64,000 bases of DNA from assembly GCF_964275005.1 (NCBI RefSeq), contig NC_092705.1, positions 5,630,641-5,694,640 on the forward strand. The letters are read 5' to 3'. A model generated the notes under the pieces. The model did no database searches. It had not been told where the DNA came from and saw only the letters and a list, made by a program, of their open reading frames with translations. A program made the position numbers and the translations under genes. This stretch comes from Diadema setosum (Eukaryota; Echinodermata; Echinoidea; Diadematoida; Diadematidae). Each line of letters opens with the position of its first letter. Position 1 is the stretch's first letter. This document shows, piece after piece, positions 33,277 through 44,072 of this stretch.

Positions 33277-33291
33277 ATAATATTTATTCAT

Positions 33292-33322
<31 letters not shown>

Positions 33323-33500
33323 TTCATTCATTTATTTGTTTATCTATTCATTTATTTATTCAGTCTTCTTTCAACAGGGTGCCCCCATCAGTAGGCAGGT
33401 ACTGCTCTTACTGGGGGCCCTGCACAAACAAACATTACAGTTGACAAAACAATGACATATACATCAAATACAACATACTGTACGTGGACAAGTACAGTTC
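33277..33500 (-). mobile_element. LINE or SINE 3' end with AAAT-type tail
   Basis: In minus orientation a block with GGGGGCACCCTGTTGAAAG leads into a tail of AAATA/AATGA repeats (33277-33362 on the plus strand). A similar ending (GGCTACCCTGGTTAAATAAG plus an ATT tail) occurs at 37187-37480. This fits the 3' ends of related LINEs or LINE-tailed SINEs. The 5' limit is uncertain. Confidence 0.5.
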
Positions 33501-33584
33501 TTCCCCTGAGTCCCAAACAATTACACAATGACTATACACTACAATTATACACATATGTACTAATCAAACAAACGATAATATATG

Positions 33585-33615
<31 letters not shown>

Positions 33616-34331
33616 AGAATATACATAACCATTATGTTTGTTTGTTTGATAAGTACTTTATTTTCTGCAAATCAATATACCTAAGTCACATAATAATGAA
33701 CATGACAGTGAGAAATATACAAAGTGAATTTAAAACAGAGTCGTTTGACTTGCATAAACAACGATATGATAGGAAATTAATGATATAATATACAGTATGC
33801 ATGTCTATGCAGCAGGGATTACAATAACAAGCTTATTGTAGTTAAGAAGCGATTATGCAGAGGGTCGCCATTGTAAGCATTGCTTGAAAAAATGGCCGGC
33901 CATACATACATACATATGTATGTATATAGAGTATTGATTATTTACAAACATGTTTTATGCTTTTTATTCACTTATTTATTTGTATATTTATAGATTGATT
34001 GATTGATTGATTGTTCATTCGTGTACACACATTGTTTGAGTGTATAATATAAAATATGATTAACATATACATAGATGTTATGAAATTCTAACGCTTTAAA
34101 TGGTAAAATAGAGTCCTCTTTGTCTTAATTTTGCGCTTTATTCGACCCTATAATCATTTCGAACTCGCCCTTTGTGGACCAAAGATAACCTCTTCTTCTT
34201 GAAAAGGGCAAAAGTACAGATACAATGTACTGCAACTTCGAGTATAGATAAAGTACTCCTGAAATTGGTGTAGGAAGTTACGCTCTGACATCGCAGGAGC
34301 TTATATTCTGTCAAAGGAAGGAGGTGTAAAG
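33501..34331. other. Intergenic DNA upstream of the sulfotransferase-like gene
   Basis: AT-rich with TA/GTAT repeats (33582-33615), TACA repeats (33901-33928) and TTGA repeats (33994-34014). The promoter of the gene starting at 34332 should lie at the right end; no TATA box could be fixed. Confidence 0.45.
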
Positions 34332-34600
34332 ATGGCGTCTGACCCAACTCCTGTTCGCATCATCATCTGGTGTCTGCCGAGGACGATCTCCACGGCGCTT
34401 GTCAAATGTCTCAGCACCATTGAGGGACTCGAAGTCTGGTTCGAGCCATTCTGTTACAGCGCATTGGCGGCACGCACGTATAAGTTCGCCTGCGGTCGGG
34501 ATGCACCACTGGTCTACGAAGGTAACGAGGAGGCGCTCGCTTCGGCTGCGGCGATTCTGTCCAGCGTGATTGGCTCCAAGATCGATGCAGATCGTATTGC
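34332..34600 (+). CDS. Sulfotransferase-like P-loop protein 1, exon 1
   Basis: First of two exons of an intact 304-aa gene; this exon gives residues 1-89 plus two bases. ATG at 34332 begins MASDPTPVRIIIWCLPRTIS. The segment LPRTIST (15-21) after a hydrophobic strand fits the 5'-phosphosulfate loop of PAPS-dependent sulfotransferases, in the variant seen in cytosolic families with W..PR..ST rather than the PKSGTTW of classical SULTs. No signal peptide, so probably cytosolic. The exon ends ATTGC followed by GTAGGT (donor 34601), phase 2. A tandem relative starts at 37626. The physiological substrate cannot be inferred. Confidence 0.8.
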
Positions 34601-35769
34601 GTAGGTTGATCGAAGTTTTTTTTTTTTTTTTTTTTCTCGATAGCATACATTCATTTACACTGAAGATCGAGGCAGGTCATATCGCGTGATCGAAGTTTTT
34701 TTTTTTTTTTTTTTTTTTTTTTTGATAGCATACATTATTTACGTTAAGTTCTGCATATGTGTGATCTCATGACTGGCTAAAAATTATGTGATAGACAAGT
34801 CATTGTATATCTCTTTTGGCTCTAGACAGCTTATTTACTCGATAATTATTCTATTATGACACTATGCTACCGTAATTTTTTTTCTTTAACACTTGAAAAA
34901 TAGTAGATTGACTGTAATTTTTTTTGGTGATTGTTCAAGCACAAAACACACACACAAACATATTATTTTTATCAGATCACTATGATACTAAAATTTGTTT
35001 TAGTTAGAATAGTTACATAATAGTACACTGACTGAGAATTTTTGTGATCTTTTTAGAATAATCATATCTGCTTAGCACAACATAATGCACTTTTGCATGT
35101 GCGTACGCATACACACACACCATTTGCACACACACAACACTTTTTCAATTGCATGATACCAAGGCAATACCAAGGTAATTATGGAGACGAATAAAAGAAA
35201 AAGAATAATATTCGCATGCACTCAATCTTGCACGTACAAACATACACTGCATCATTGAGTCAAGTTTATAAAGTTATCTTTTTTTAGGATTCGAGAGCTA
35301 ACTTCATGATAAAGTGTGCAAACAGGCCCCTTTTACTGCATGTTAAATTTTGTAGTTACCTCAATAACTGTGAGTAATGACGGCTGATTGGTTAGTCTAG
35401 ATAAAGCTAACAACATGCAAACTGCAATAATTACATGCGTTTGCGATTGGTCTACACAAGTTTACACAATTGGACTCTGTAAAGCAGTAATCAGAATTTC
35501 TTCCTACTTTGATCCTACAATGATTGAACATTGTAGTACAAAGTAATTTCTATGTGAGTGTGAAATTAATCGTTTTTCATAGCTATAGTTAAAGAGATGC
35601 ACCGAAGTATTGTATACAAACAAGTATGGGACAGGCGGGCGTGAAGCCGATATCCGCAAATGACTTGGCAATCAATAATATGAATTTCTAACGTTCATTT
35701 AAATCAATGAAGGCTCATTCTAATTGCATATGATTTTTTTTTTCTTCATGCTCTTTGTCCCTTCTTCAG
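34601..35769 (+). other. Intron of sulfotransferase-like gene 1
   Basis: 1169 bp, GTAGGT to CTTCTTCAG. Starts with a local duplication: the GATCGAAG plus T-tract plus GATAGCATACATT block occurs at about 34608-34651 and 34689-34736. The rest is AT-rich without recognised content. Confidence 0.75.
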
Positions 35770-36415
35770 ATATGCAACGGTAAAGAAAGATTTAGAATCG
35801 GCCCGTGGGAAGTATGTCTTGGTGAAAGATATGGCGTTTGCAGTGCGGAAGGATTCAACTCGCGCGTATATTCCAACCGGCTTCAGGCACGTTTTTCTCG
35901 TCCGTCACCCGGTGAGGGCTTATTCGTCTTATCGCAAAGCTTATTTGAAGATGGCCAATCTTCTCAGGGATGAAGGAGAAGAAACAAACGACCTCTCTTT
36001 CGACTTGGAGGTCGACGATGTTGCCCTCCCGTCGAAGACGTTTTACAAGGACTTGTATTCTCTGTGGAAATACGTGCGCGAGTCCGGTCTCGATGCGGAC
36101 CCGATTGTTCTCGACGCCGACGATCTGTTGGCGAGACCTTCCGAAGTGTTGTCAAAGTTTTGCCGACTGGTTGGGCTCCCGTATTCCGATTCCTTGCTCC
36201 AGTGGGATTCGTCAACGGCCGTAGCCGACTCATGGAAGGCACCCGGGAAGGCGGTGGCGAAAGATTTGGTCACCATGTACGAAACGGCCATGAAGAGCAG
36301 CCGTTTCATGCCGCTCTCAGAGCCCACCCCGCGAGGCCAGCTACCAAACGACGTTGTGCGACTTTCTGACGCGTCGATGAAGTCCTACGAAAAGCTTCAA
36401 AAGAGTAAACTGTAA
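35770..36415 (+). CDS. Sulfotransferase-like P-loop protein 1, exon 2
   Basis: Completes the split alanine codon and runs to a TAA at 36413-36415, giving residues 90-304. The segment FRHVFLVRHPVRAYSSYRKA (about 128-147) matches the 3'-phosphate binding site of sulfotransferases, with the conserved arginine at 135 and serine at 142. Downstream, LDADDLLARPSEVLSKFCRL resembles the conserved helix that follows in this family. Splice phases agree with exon 1 and the total length is normal for a single-domain sulfotransferase. GC content is well above the flanks. Confidence 0.82.
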
Positions 36416-36625
36416 CTCTGTTACAGTTTACAAATTCTGTACAAATTCTGTACAGATGGTGTTATCTTTCTCATCGAACTGTGTTATAATCTTCGATGAT
36501 AGAACGTCTACTAAAAACAATTCACAAATTCACAACTCTTTTTAGATATGAGAATGATTAGACATGCGAGTTATTTTGTTGATAACTTGAATTATGGTGA
36601 TACTGATTTCTTGACAACAACACTT
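36416..36625. other. 3' flank of sulfotransferase-like gene 1
   Basis: Probable 3' UTR; opens with the local repeat CTGTTACAGTTTAC and ACAAATTCTGT twice. No polyadenylation signal can be chosen with confidence. Confidence 0.4.
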
Positions 36626-37186
36626 ATGTGTGAGTGATTGTAGCAATTTTGGTGGAACGCATCAGTGAAAGTTTGTGGAAAATCGGACAATCCGTTCAGA
36701 AATTATGAATTGTGAAAGTTTCTACCCAGTAACTGCTGGGTGAGGAGACTACAGTTTATAATGAAGCATGAGAAGAAATAAGGAACATAAAAGAGAATAT
36801 CACACACACACACACACACACAAATAAATAAAAATTGCATGTACCCTGGATTTATGACTGACATGTAGCCATAGCCATAGAAAGACCAATGGTCTGTTGA
36901 TCCCCAAGAAACTGAAATAATTGTTTTATGTTGTGTTTGTCTATTGTGAAATTGTTTTAATTTGAACATTCTTTCCTGTAATTACTATTGTTCCAATGTT
37001 CTATGTATAGTTCCTGTATTCTTTGTAAATGCTTTTTATCAGGATGTGGAAATAAATGAAGTGAAAAAAAAATGAAATGAAATGTATTTAGGGTAATATT
37101 ATTCCCACTGCCTTCTGAAAGAGGTAAGTCAAGTGTTCTTTTATAAAGCGAGAAAAGTGAAAACATGTTGAATTTTCGCTATACTT
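36626..37186. mobile_element. Diverged copy of the TTAA foldback family
   Basis: 36626-36790 matches the left arm of the element at 47889-48440 (CATCAGTGAAAGTTTG, GAAAATCGGACAAT, GAGGAGACTAC). 37080-37186 matches its middle and right part (CCTTCTGAAAG, GTCAAGTGTTCTTTTATAA, AGAAAAGTGAA). The centre is altered by a CA repeat (36801-36821) and extra DNA. Confidence 0.6.
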
Positions 37187-37190
37187 TATG

Positions 37191-37254
<64 letters not shown>

Positions 37255-37480
37255 TATTGATAATGTCTTATTTAACCAGGGTAGCCTCTTCAGTGTTTTC
37301 ACTGCTCTACCAGAGGAAACTGCCATTATTATTACCCTATCAGCGTTTCCAGGTACCCATTTATACACCTGGGTCGAGAGGAACATCATAGTGAGTAAAA
37401 ACATCTTGTCTAAGGACGAGTAAGCAGTATAAGTAATGCAAATAGCGTGACCCTACGTATATTATTTGATATTAAAAAGG
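37187..37480 (-). mobile_element. LINE or SINE 3' end with ATT tail
   Basis: A TAA repeat of about 21 units (37189-37251) followed by TCTTATTTAACCAGGGTAGC and a block with GTACCCATTTATACACCTGG. Read on the minus strand this is a 3' end with an ATT repeat tail, like 33277-33500. The CACCTGGGT...GAGAG...TAAGGACGA block recurs widely in marine invertebrate genomes, from general knowledge. The 5' limit is uncertain. Confidence 0.5.
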
Positions 37481-37625
37481 TCTCGTGCAACCCACGCACT
37501 CTGTAAAGTCTATTATGATAGCCAGGCAAAAAAACAAAAACAAAAACAAAAAACCAAAACAAACAAAAACACCTCAGCTGCCATTATTCCATTGGGTTGA
37601 CTCTGCGGCCACCCAAACTCTCCGC

Positions 37626-37897
37626 ATGATGGCGTCTAACCAAGCTTCTGTTCGCCTCATCGTCTGGTGTCTCCCGAGGACGATCTCCACGGCGCTCGCT
37701 AAGTGTCTCAGCGCCATCGAGGGACTCGAAGTCTGGCTGGAACCATTCTGTTACAGCGAAACCGCCGCCAACGTGTACAAGCAGGCTGTCGGCGCGGACC
37801 TGCCCAAGGTGTACGGCGGCAACGAGGAGGCAATCGCTTCGGCTGCTGAAATTCTGTCCGACATCGTGGGCTCCAAGATCGAGGCAGACCGTATCGC
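37626..37897 (+). pseudogene. Sulfotransferase-like P-loop gene 2, exon 1 (gene broken in exon 2)
   Basis: Encodes 90 residues plus two bases from ATG 37626, or 37629 which matches the start of gene 1. It shares VWCLPRTISTALAKCLS with gene 1 and about 75 percent of residues by eye. The exon ends TATCGC followed by GTAGGT, the same donor and phase as gene 1. The exon itself is intact; the defects are in exon 2. The tandem arrangement and matching intron show local duplication. Confidence 0.75.
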
Positions 37898-38873
37898 GTA
37901 GGTGCACAGCCGGTTCATTCCTCATGTATTATTTCATAATAGTCAACTCGAGGGGGGGGGGGGGATTTACCTCAAATGTACTTGTGGATTAATGCAGAAA
38001 TAGTGTTAGTATACATACAAGGAGGTGAACACCAACCTCCTTGGTATGCTTTGGTATAAACCAGTGCAATTTGAGGAAAATCGGATAATCTGTTCAAAAG
38101 ATATGAACGTTTAAGCCTAATTTAAAGGATGATTAAAAAAAAAATAAGGTTAAATCTATCTTGTCTATGTATGACGTCATCTCTGAACAAGAAAACTACT
38201 AGAAGAAAGCTAAGTAAATAGATAAAATAAATCAATGAATAAATGTTATTTTGTGTTCACTAAATATATATATGCATGCATATCATAATTATCATATCAT
38301 ATCATATTGAATAGGTGTACAGACACCCTGCAATATATTTGCAATGTTCAAACCATGCCAAGTAAATCACGGGGGGGTGCTATAATTAGCAACGAAGATG
38401 AGTGTGGATGTTTACAGCAGCGGTTCTTCAAAGAACACTGGTATAGTTGCTGTATCACTCGCGTGGTCGTGTGCATGCTTGTGACTACGGGAAATATTTT
38501 CTTGCAGAAAATGTGACTTTCACTGATTCGTTTTTCTGTGATCTATAAAGTATCTGTAATCTCTTGTTGACAGTTCTCAGTCATCAAAAGGCCCAAAACG
38601 GAGAGATTAGGTAAAATTACCAGGTACTCATCTGTCATGATAATATCCGTTAAAAGCGGAAATGTGGTACATAGCTTTGTTCAGGTCAAAAGGAAACTCA
38701 CGAGTCAACATGGTCAAAGGCATCATTGTTTTTCTGATTCGCCCTTTTGCAAAGAGGCCAGTTAGAGAGCCCTGTGTAGTTTGTGACTAAAATGTCACCG
38801 TTGTCTTTGTAATATTTGTAACAAATGTGAAATTTTAAAATATGTATTATCATTGTTATTATAAGTAGTAGTT

Positions 38874-38913
<40 letters not shown>

Positions 38914-40458
38914 CATCATCATCATCATCATTGTCATTATTATTATCATTATTTATTAAATTTTGTTCATTCATTCATTCATTTTTCCATTGAAATGAAA
39001 TGTCTACAACCCCGTTCAGCTATCTTCATATCAAACTTGAACATGGAAATCAACTTTAAAAGTATCTTTCCTGCCTATTTCCAAGGTGTATGCCTTTGTA
39101 GATATTCCACTCTTTAGTAACCTGGTCAATACAGTTGCACTCTCACTGTGATAGAATTTAATGCATATGTATTCCTTTAACCTGCGTGCTGAAGCCTTGC
39201 CTAACATTGCAAGATCACATAAAGAATGTATGTGATCTGGATTCCAAATAAGTCTTGAAATGCATTGAGTATGCACAGGTAGATAGAATATCAATTGCTA
39301 TATGTAGGCATAAATGCCGATACTACGTCCAAAAAGGGAAGACAGTAGTAGCTATACGGCCATAAATTTGAATAGGCCTACATTAATGAACTAGCCTGTC
39401 GTTATCACATTACATGAACAAGGAAAGGATGTCCAAAAATGGTATCTTGTTTGCAGAGCTATTATCAAAAATGCGGAAGATTGTATAAACGAGTGCTAAG
39501 TATCTCGGCGGCGATGGCGCCACGTTATAGTTGTACTACATATAATTACGTCATCAACGTGTATAGTTTGTGTGTCCCTTTTGCAAACCTGAAAATTAGA
39601 TTCTTTTCATTGGCTGGTATACTGTAGAGGTCGGTTATTCAGACTATTCCTCAGAATGTGGAAACTTCGTGATTGAGCGGGAAACGATGCCAGATTTTCT
39701 GTGGATATATTTAGACCACGAAGAAAAAATCTGACTGTTATTCTCTATACAAAGAGGGAGCGTATTTTTTAATGACATTTGGTTACTTGTTCATTTCTTC
39801 TTCTTGAAGAAATGATTTCAATTTTCTCGAATGTTTTCATTTTTCTCGAAGGTGTCAACCAACCCCACCCCTATTATGCTCGTTTGTATACAGTGCCTAA
39901 TGTGCCCGTATATGGCTGCCATTTCGACCTCGTCATTCTCGAGAAGTTCAAATTTTAGAATGAACAGGTGGACCTACACAGCGAAATAAATAATCTTCAT
40001 CATGAAGCCCAATCTACTCTAAGCTGAAAAGACACGCATACACTGCCTCAAGCTAACTAAATCTAATACAAGGCTTCTTTTAAATTGAATACACTTATTT
40101 GGGCATGGTTGCCTTTTCACTAATTCAAATGACCGACGAGGAAAAAATAATAATGTCGTGATTGCAACATGCATTTCGGAAACAATGAGATAAATTCCTT
40201 TCTGTTGCATCATAACACTGCAAAAAAAAAAAAATAGTTTCAATCTTTTTAAGCGAATTCAATGGTGCATTTCTTTTTAAATTACAGTATGATACACAAT
40301 ACTGATCTACATGCAAGTCATTTCGATCAATGTTCGACATGCGGTAGGCCTATATTTCCCCCTTTCAAACCTCGAAAATCAAGTGTTGAAATGACAGGAA
40401 GATTATTCCGCTCAAATTTCTCATGACCTCTTTTGTTGTATGGCCATCATGGTTGCAG
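37898..40458 (+). other. Intron of sulfotransferase-like gene 2
   Basis: About 2.6 kb, GTAGGT to GGTTGCAG. It contains a fragment related to the TTAA foldback family (38060-38190, with GAGGAAAATCGGATAATCTG), an ATT/ATC repeat (38875-38950) and otherwise AT-rich DNA. Confidence 0.65.
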
Positions 40459-41108
40459 GTTTTCAGCAGTCAAGAAAGCGTTGGAATCGACAACTGCTAA
40501 GTACGTGTTGGTCAAGGATATGGCGTTTGGTGTACGAGACGAAGAGAGCCGCGCCTACGTCCCAGCCGGGTACAGACACGTGTTCCTCATCCGTCACCCA
40601 GTGAGGGCTTATACAGAAAAGCAGCCTTCAAGCGGCTCATGTCCATGGGCAGGTTGAAGGGGAATGCCCGGAACTTGGAAACGTTCGACTTAAGCGGGGT
40701 AGAAAATTGCATTCTTCCCTCGAAGACGTTTTACAAAGATCTGCATTCTCTGTGGGTATACGTGCGCGAGTCCGGCCTCGACCCAGAACCGATATCATTG
40801 TCCTCGACGCCGACGATCTGTTGGCGAGACCTTCCGAAGTGTTGTCGAAGTTTTGCCGACTGGTTGGGCTTCCCTATTCGGATTCCTTGCTCCAGTGGGA
40901 TTCGTCAACGGCCGTAGCTGACTCATGGAAGGCACCCGGGAACGCAGTGACGAAAGAAATGGTCACCATGTACGAAACAGCTATGAAGAGTAGCTGTTTC
41001 ATGCCACTTTCCAAGCTCGCAACACGCGACCAGCTACCCGCCGACGTTGTACTACTTTCGGACTCGTCGATGAAGTTCTACGAAGAACTTAAAAAATACA
41101 AACTGTGA
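40459..41108 (+). pseudogene. Sulfotransferase-like P-loop gene 2, exon 2, two frameshifts
   Basis: Joins exon 1 in phase (AFSAVKKALES, matching AYATVKKDLES of gene 1) and keeps YRHVFLIRHPVRAY. Next to this, at about 40611, 7 bases are missing relative to gene 1 and the frame is lost. A second shift, 2 extra bases (CCGATATCATT for CCGATCATT), lies at about 40793. Three frames are therefore needed to read through to the C-terminus, which ends at 41108 with ELKKYKL. The product as written would stop just after the 3'-phosphate motif. Either a recent pseudogene or sequence errors; the otherwise high conservation allows both. Confidence 0.75.
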
Positions 41109-42394
41109 TTATTTTCATGACATTTCATTCATTTTCATATTCTTAGATGAAGATCAGCTAAATATAAAAACCGCAAATTGGATATCTTTGAATAAACTTA
41201 CTGGTGATAAATCAAATTACAAGGTATACCGGTGAACCACATAAAAAGAGACATGGAGGGGGCATTAAAAAAAAAAAGCAACCTTCTTCCGTCTGCTTAT
41301 AGGTACCGTCTGTCCTTTCCGCATAGATAATAGATGTTAGAAATTTTATGGCTGACTTCCAAAGCTAAAGCTAACTATACATGTCACAATATTTTCGGAT
41401 CCTAGTAGATCGATGGAATCATATCGTAGGCATACATTCAATTGTGTAAGGGATAAAATGATTCTATTCTACGTTGCACCCTGTGAATTAAACGTCTTTA
41501 ACCCTTCTTGATGGAGTTAGTGACGAATCTTATTTTCTTACAGTGTCTTATGTCTAATTCACCCAATCATCCGTTTTCTATGCACATCGAATAATACACC
41601 AATTGTTTGTTTGTTTGTTTGTTTTTTGCATCCCTGCCAATCTCCCCTAAATGGTATTGATGGTACAGTCCTCAATCTATACACACTATGCTATCTGTGC
41701 CCTACATTAGAATACAGTAGTCCTGAGGCCCCAGATCAAAGGCTTTGAAAAACAGTGTCAAAGCCTTAAGGGGAATCAAAAATTTCCCCTTTGGAACGAA
41801 TCTCCTTAAGATACGTCGTTTTCAGCCATATGTTCCCCTATGGACGCTTTTAAAGCAGAGTGTTCAAATACGGCGGACATGTTTTCTGCCATCTCTGGAA
41901 CACCGTCGACATTTTCCAGCTTCATAGTCGTCAACCCCTAGGTCAGGATGCATTATAGACAAATTCAAAAGATCTCCCAAGACGATTCCAAGGTAGTCCG
42001 TTGAAAAAAGAAAAGAAAAGGCGAGAGTGAGGCCGGTTGTCATAATGCTTAAGAGAGCAAACTCCGTCCGTTTGGTAATAAGTTCGTTCTCTCTTCGCTC
42101 GTTGGCAATCTTTTTGCACCCTACATTTTATCGCTATCGTCGAAATTTGCATGCAAATCCCCACCCATTTACAAAGGGTATGAACCGTCTGGCTGGGGTA
42201 GTCTTAAATGCTTCGATGTTTTAGCATCTGAGATGGCCGTAATATTAAGAGGTTTTATTATGAGTTTTTGTCATTGTCTACAACCGGGAGCCCCAACAAA
42301 GAAAAACAGCTAGGGCAACTCCATGCTGCAGTCGACGGAGCCACTGTCCGGCATACATCGTACTTCAGTTAAGAGCGCCCCCTTTTGACATCGC
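41109..42394. other. Intergenic DNA
   Basis: AT-rich with a TTGT repeat (41604-41623). A short stretch near 41692-41715 reads LCPTLEYSSP, reminiscent of the RT thumb of LINEs (VRPTLEY), so part of 41.7-42.3 kb may be LINE debris. No gene is supported. Confidence 0.4.
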
Positions 42395-42661
42395 TGTGTG
42401 TAGCCAACACCTGGATCCAACACCAGATCGGGGATGAATTTCATTATTTGTTTCAGTGTCCAATATTTGAAAATGATCGTAAACAAGCCATGAAGAAATT
42501 TTTTTGGAAACGACCTAATGTATATAAAATGGATCTTTTATTTAACCACTCTACGCAAACAGTGTTGCAACTGATTGACAAATTGCCCTACATCGACGTA
42601 AATAAGCACTGAATTGATCAGTGTTTTAGTAGTAGCCATGATAAAAAATCATGGGCGTACA

Positions 42662-42733
42662 TACTCGAGCAGGATTCGAACCTACGACCTCCTGATCACC
42701 GGACAGGCGTCATCTCCACTAGACCACCGAGCT
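42662..42733 (-). tRNA. tRNA-like cloverleaf, array unit 1 (SINE head or tRNA pseudogene)
   Basis: 72 nt. The A box TGGTCTAGTGG and B box GGTTCGAATCC fit the Pol III consensus. It folds with an acceptor stem of six pairs (first pair A-A), a three-pair D stem, an anticodon stem of four pairs plus a T-T and a five-pair T stem. The anticodon position reads GGT (Thr), but base 33 is C, not the invariant U, which argues against a working decoder. A TTTTTT run lies 13 nt past the 3' end inside a CCATGAT/ATCATGG hairpin, a plausible Pol III stop. Confidence 0.55.
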
Positions 42734-42928
42734 TTCGCCCGACAGCAAGTGTTGGTTCTAATCCTTATAGCATGCAGCAGGTACTGCTTTGTTATTCAAA
42801 TTCATGAAATTCTTCCGTCGAGATGTTTTCATTGCAACTGATTGACAAATTGCCCTACATCGACGTAAATAAGCACTGAATTGATCAGTGTTTTAGTAGT
42901 AGCCATGATAAAAAATCATGGGCGTACA

Positions 42929-43000
42929 TACTCGAGCAGGATTCGAACCTACGACCTCCTGATCACCGGACAGGCGTCATCTCCACTAGACCACCGAGCT
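42929..43000 (-). tRNA. tRNA-like cloverleaf, array unit 2
   Basis: Appears identical to unit 1 (42662-42733), including A and B boxes, the C33 oddity and the T6 run downstream. Confidence 0.55.
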
Positions 43001-43196
43001 TTCGCCCGACAGCAAGTGTTGGTTCTAATCCTTATAGCATGCAGCAGGTACTGCTTTGTTATTCAAATTCATGAAATTCTTCCGTCGAGATGTTTTCATT
43101 GCAACTGATTGACAAATTGCCCTACATCGACGTAAATAAGCACTGAATTGATCAGTGTTTTAGTAGTAGCCATGATAAAAAAATCATGGGCGTACA

Positions 43197-43268
43197 TACT
43201 CGAGCAGGATTCGAACCTACGACCTCCTGATCACCGGACAGGCGTCATCTCCACTAGACCACCGAGCT
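43197..43268 (-). tRNA. tRNA-like cloverleaf, array unit 3
   Basis: Same as unit 1; the downstream T run is seven bases here instead of six, the one difference between units. Confidence 0.55.
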
Positions 43269-43463
43269 TTCGCCCGACAGCAAGTGTTGGTTCTAATCCT
43301 TATAGCATGCAGCAGGTACTGCTTTGTTATTCAAATTCATGAAATTCTTCCGTCGAGATGTTTTCATTGCAACTGATTGACAAATTGCCCTACATCGACG
43401 TAAATAAGCACTGAATTGATCAGTGTTTTAGTAGTAGCCATGATAAAAAATCATGGGCGTACA

Positions 43464-43535
43464 TACTCGAGCAGGATTCGAACCTACGACCTCCTGATCA
43501 CCGGACAGGCGTCATCTCCACTAGACCACCGAGCT
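43464..43535 (-). tRNA. tRNA-like cloverleaf, array unit 4
   Basis: Same as unit 1. This is the unit nearest the inverted end segment, that is, the 5'-most unit in the direction of tRNA-like transcription. Confidence 0.55.
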
Positions 43536-44072
43536 TTCGCCCGACAGCAAGTGTTGGTTCTAATCCTTATAGCATGCAGCAGGTACTGCTTTGTTATTCA
43601 AATTCATGAAATTTGAATTTGAATTATTTACGTCGATGTAGGGCAATTTGTCAATCAGTTGCAATGAAAACATCTCGACGGAAGAATTTCATGAATTTGA
43701 AGAGCAAACAGTGTTGTTGAAATTAGTAAAGTTTTGTAAGGTAATTGTAGATTTTTTTGATAAACTTTGAAAAGATTTTCTTGTGTGTGATTATGAGCAT
43801 TTATAAATTAACCCTGTTAGAGGGTGATGTTTTTTCTTTTTTTTAGCTAACATGTATTGCAGGCACAGTGCCTGTTATAGAAAGTAGATAGTCTGATGTA
43901 TTCGTATATTCATCTCTATTCCATGTACATGTATATATCTTCATTGCATGTTTAGTTTGTCATTTAGATTGTTATTCTTGCCAGTTTGTATCCTACATGT
44001 ATTTATTTTTTACTCACATACCCCAGGAGGGTGATTGAGTTAATAAACTACAACTACAACTACAACTACAAC

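Larger units (their letters stand above)
42568..43703 (-). repeat. Four-unit array of ~267-bp tRNA-like repeats, inserted with a 13-bp duplication
   Basis: Units start at 42565, 42832, 43099 and 43367 and appear identical except for one extra A in the third; the fourth is about 20 bp short. The whole is flanked by GCAAACAGTGTTG at 42555-42567 and 43704-43716. At the right end about 80 bp are present in inverted orientation (43614-43703), mirroring the junction between units. Each unit carries on the minus strand a tRNA-like sequence followed by a T run. This could be a tRNA-derived SINE amplified in tandem, or a tRNA-related satellite moved by a LINE. Confidence 0.8.
42395..44072 (+). mobile_element. 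LINE 3' fragment (copy C) interrupted by a repeat array
   Basis: Plus-strand end of a LINE related to copies A and B: the ORF2 C-terminus reads GDEFHYLFQCPIFENDRKQA before the array. After it, TVLLKLVKFCKVIVDFFDKL leads to a stop at 43768-43770, matching the A/B ending LKNLSRFCKIIMLKFV in register. The 3' UTR ends in AATAAACTACAACTACAA and further CTACAA repeats at 44044-44072. The 5' part is missing. The coding sequence is split at 42567/43704 by the inserted array. Confidence 0.75.

Noticed and set aside
34608-34736. Duplicated T-tract block as a mobile element
   Set aside because: Only about 44 bp repeated once near the donor, without inverted ends or target duplication; a local duplication is enough.
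42662-42733. Functional tRNA-Thr (GGU)
   Set aside because: Position 33 is C, the first acceptor pair is A-A and the sequence is part of a repeat; treated as tRNA-like only.
42565-43613. CRISPR-like regular array
   Set aside because: The repeat unit is about 267 bp with no short repeat/unique spacer alternation, and the units contain a tRNA-like sequence; this is a tandem repeat in an animal genome.
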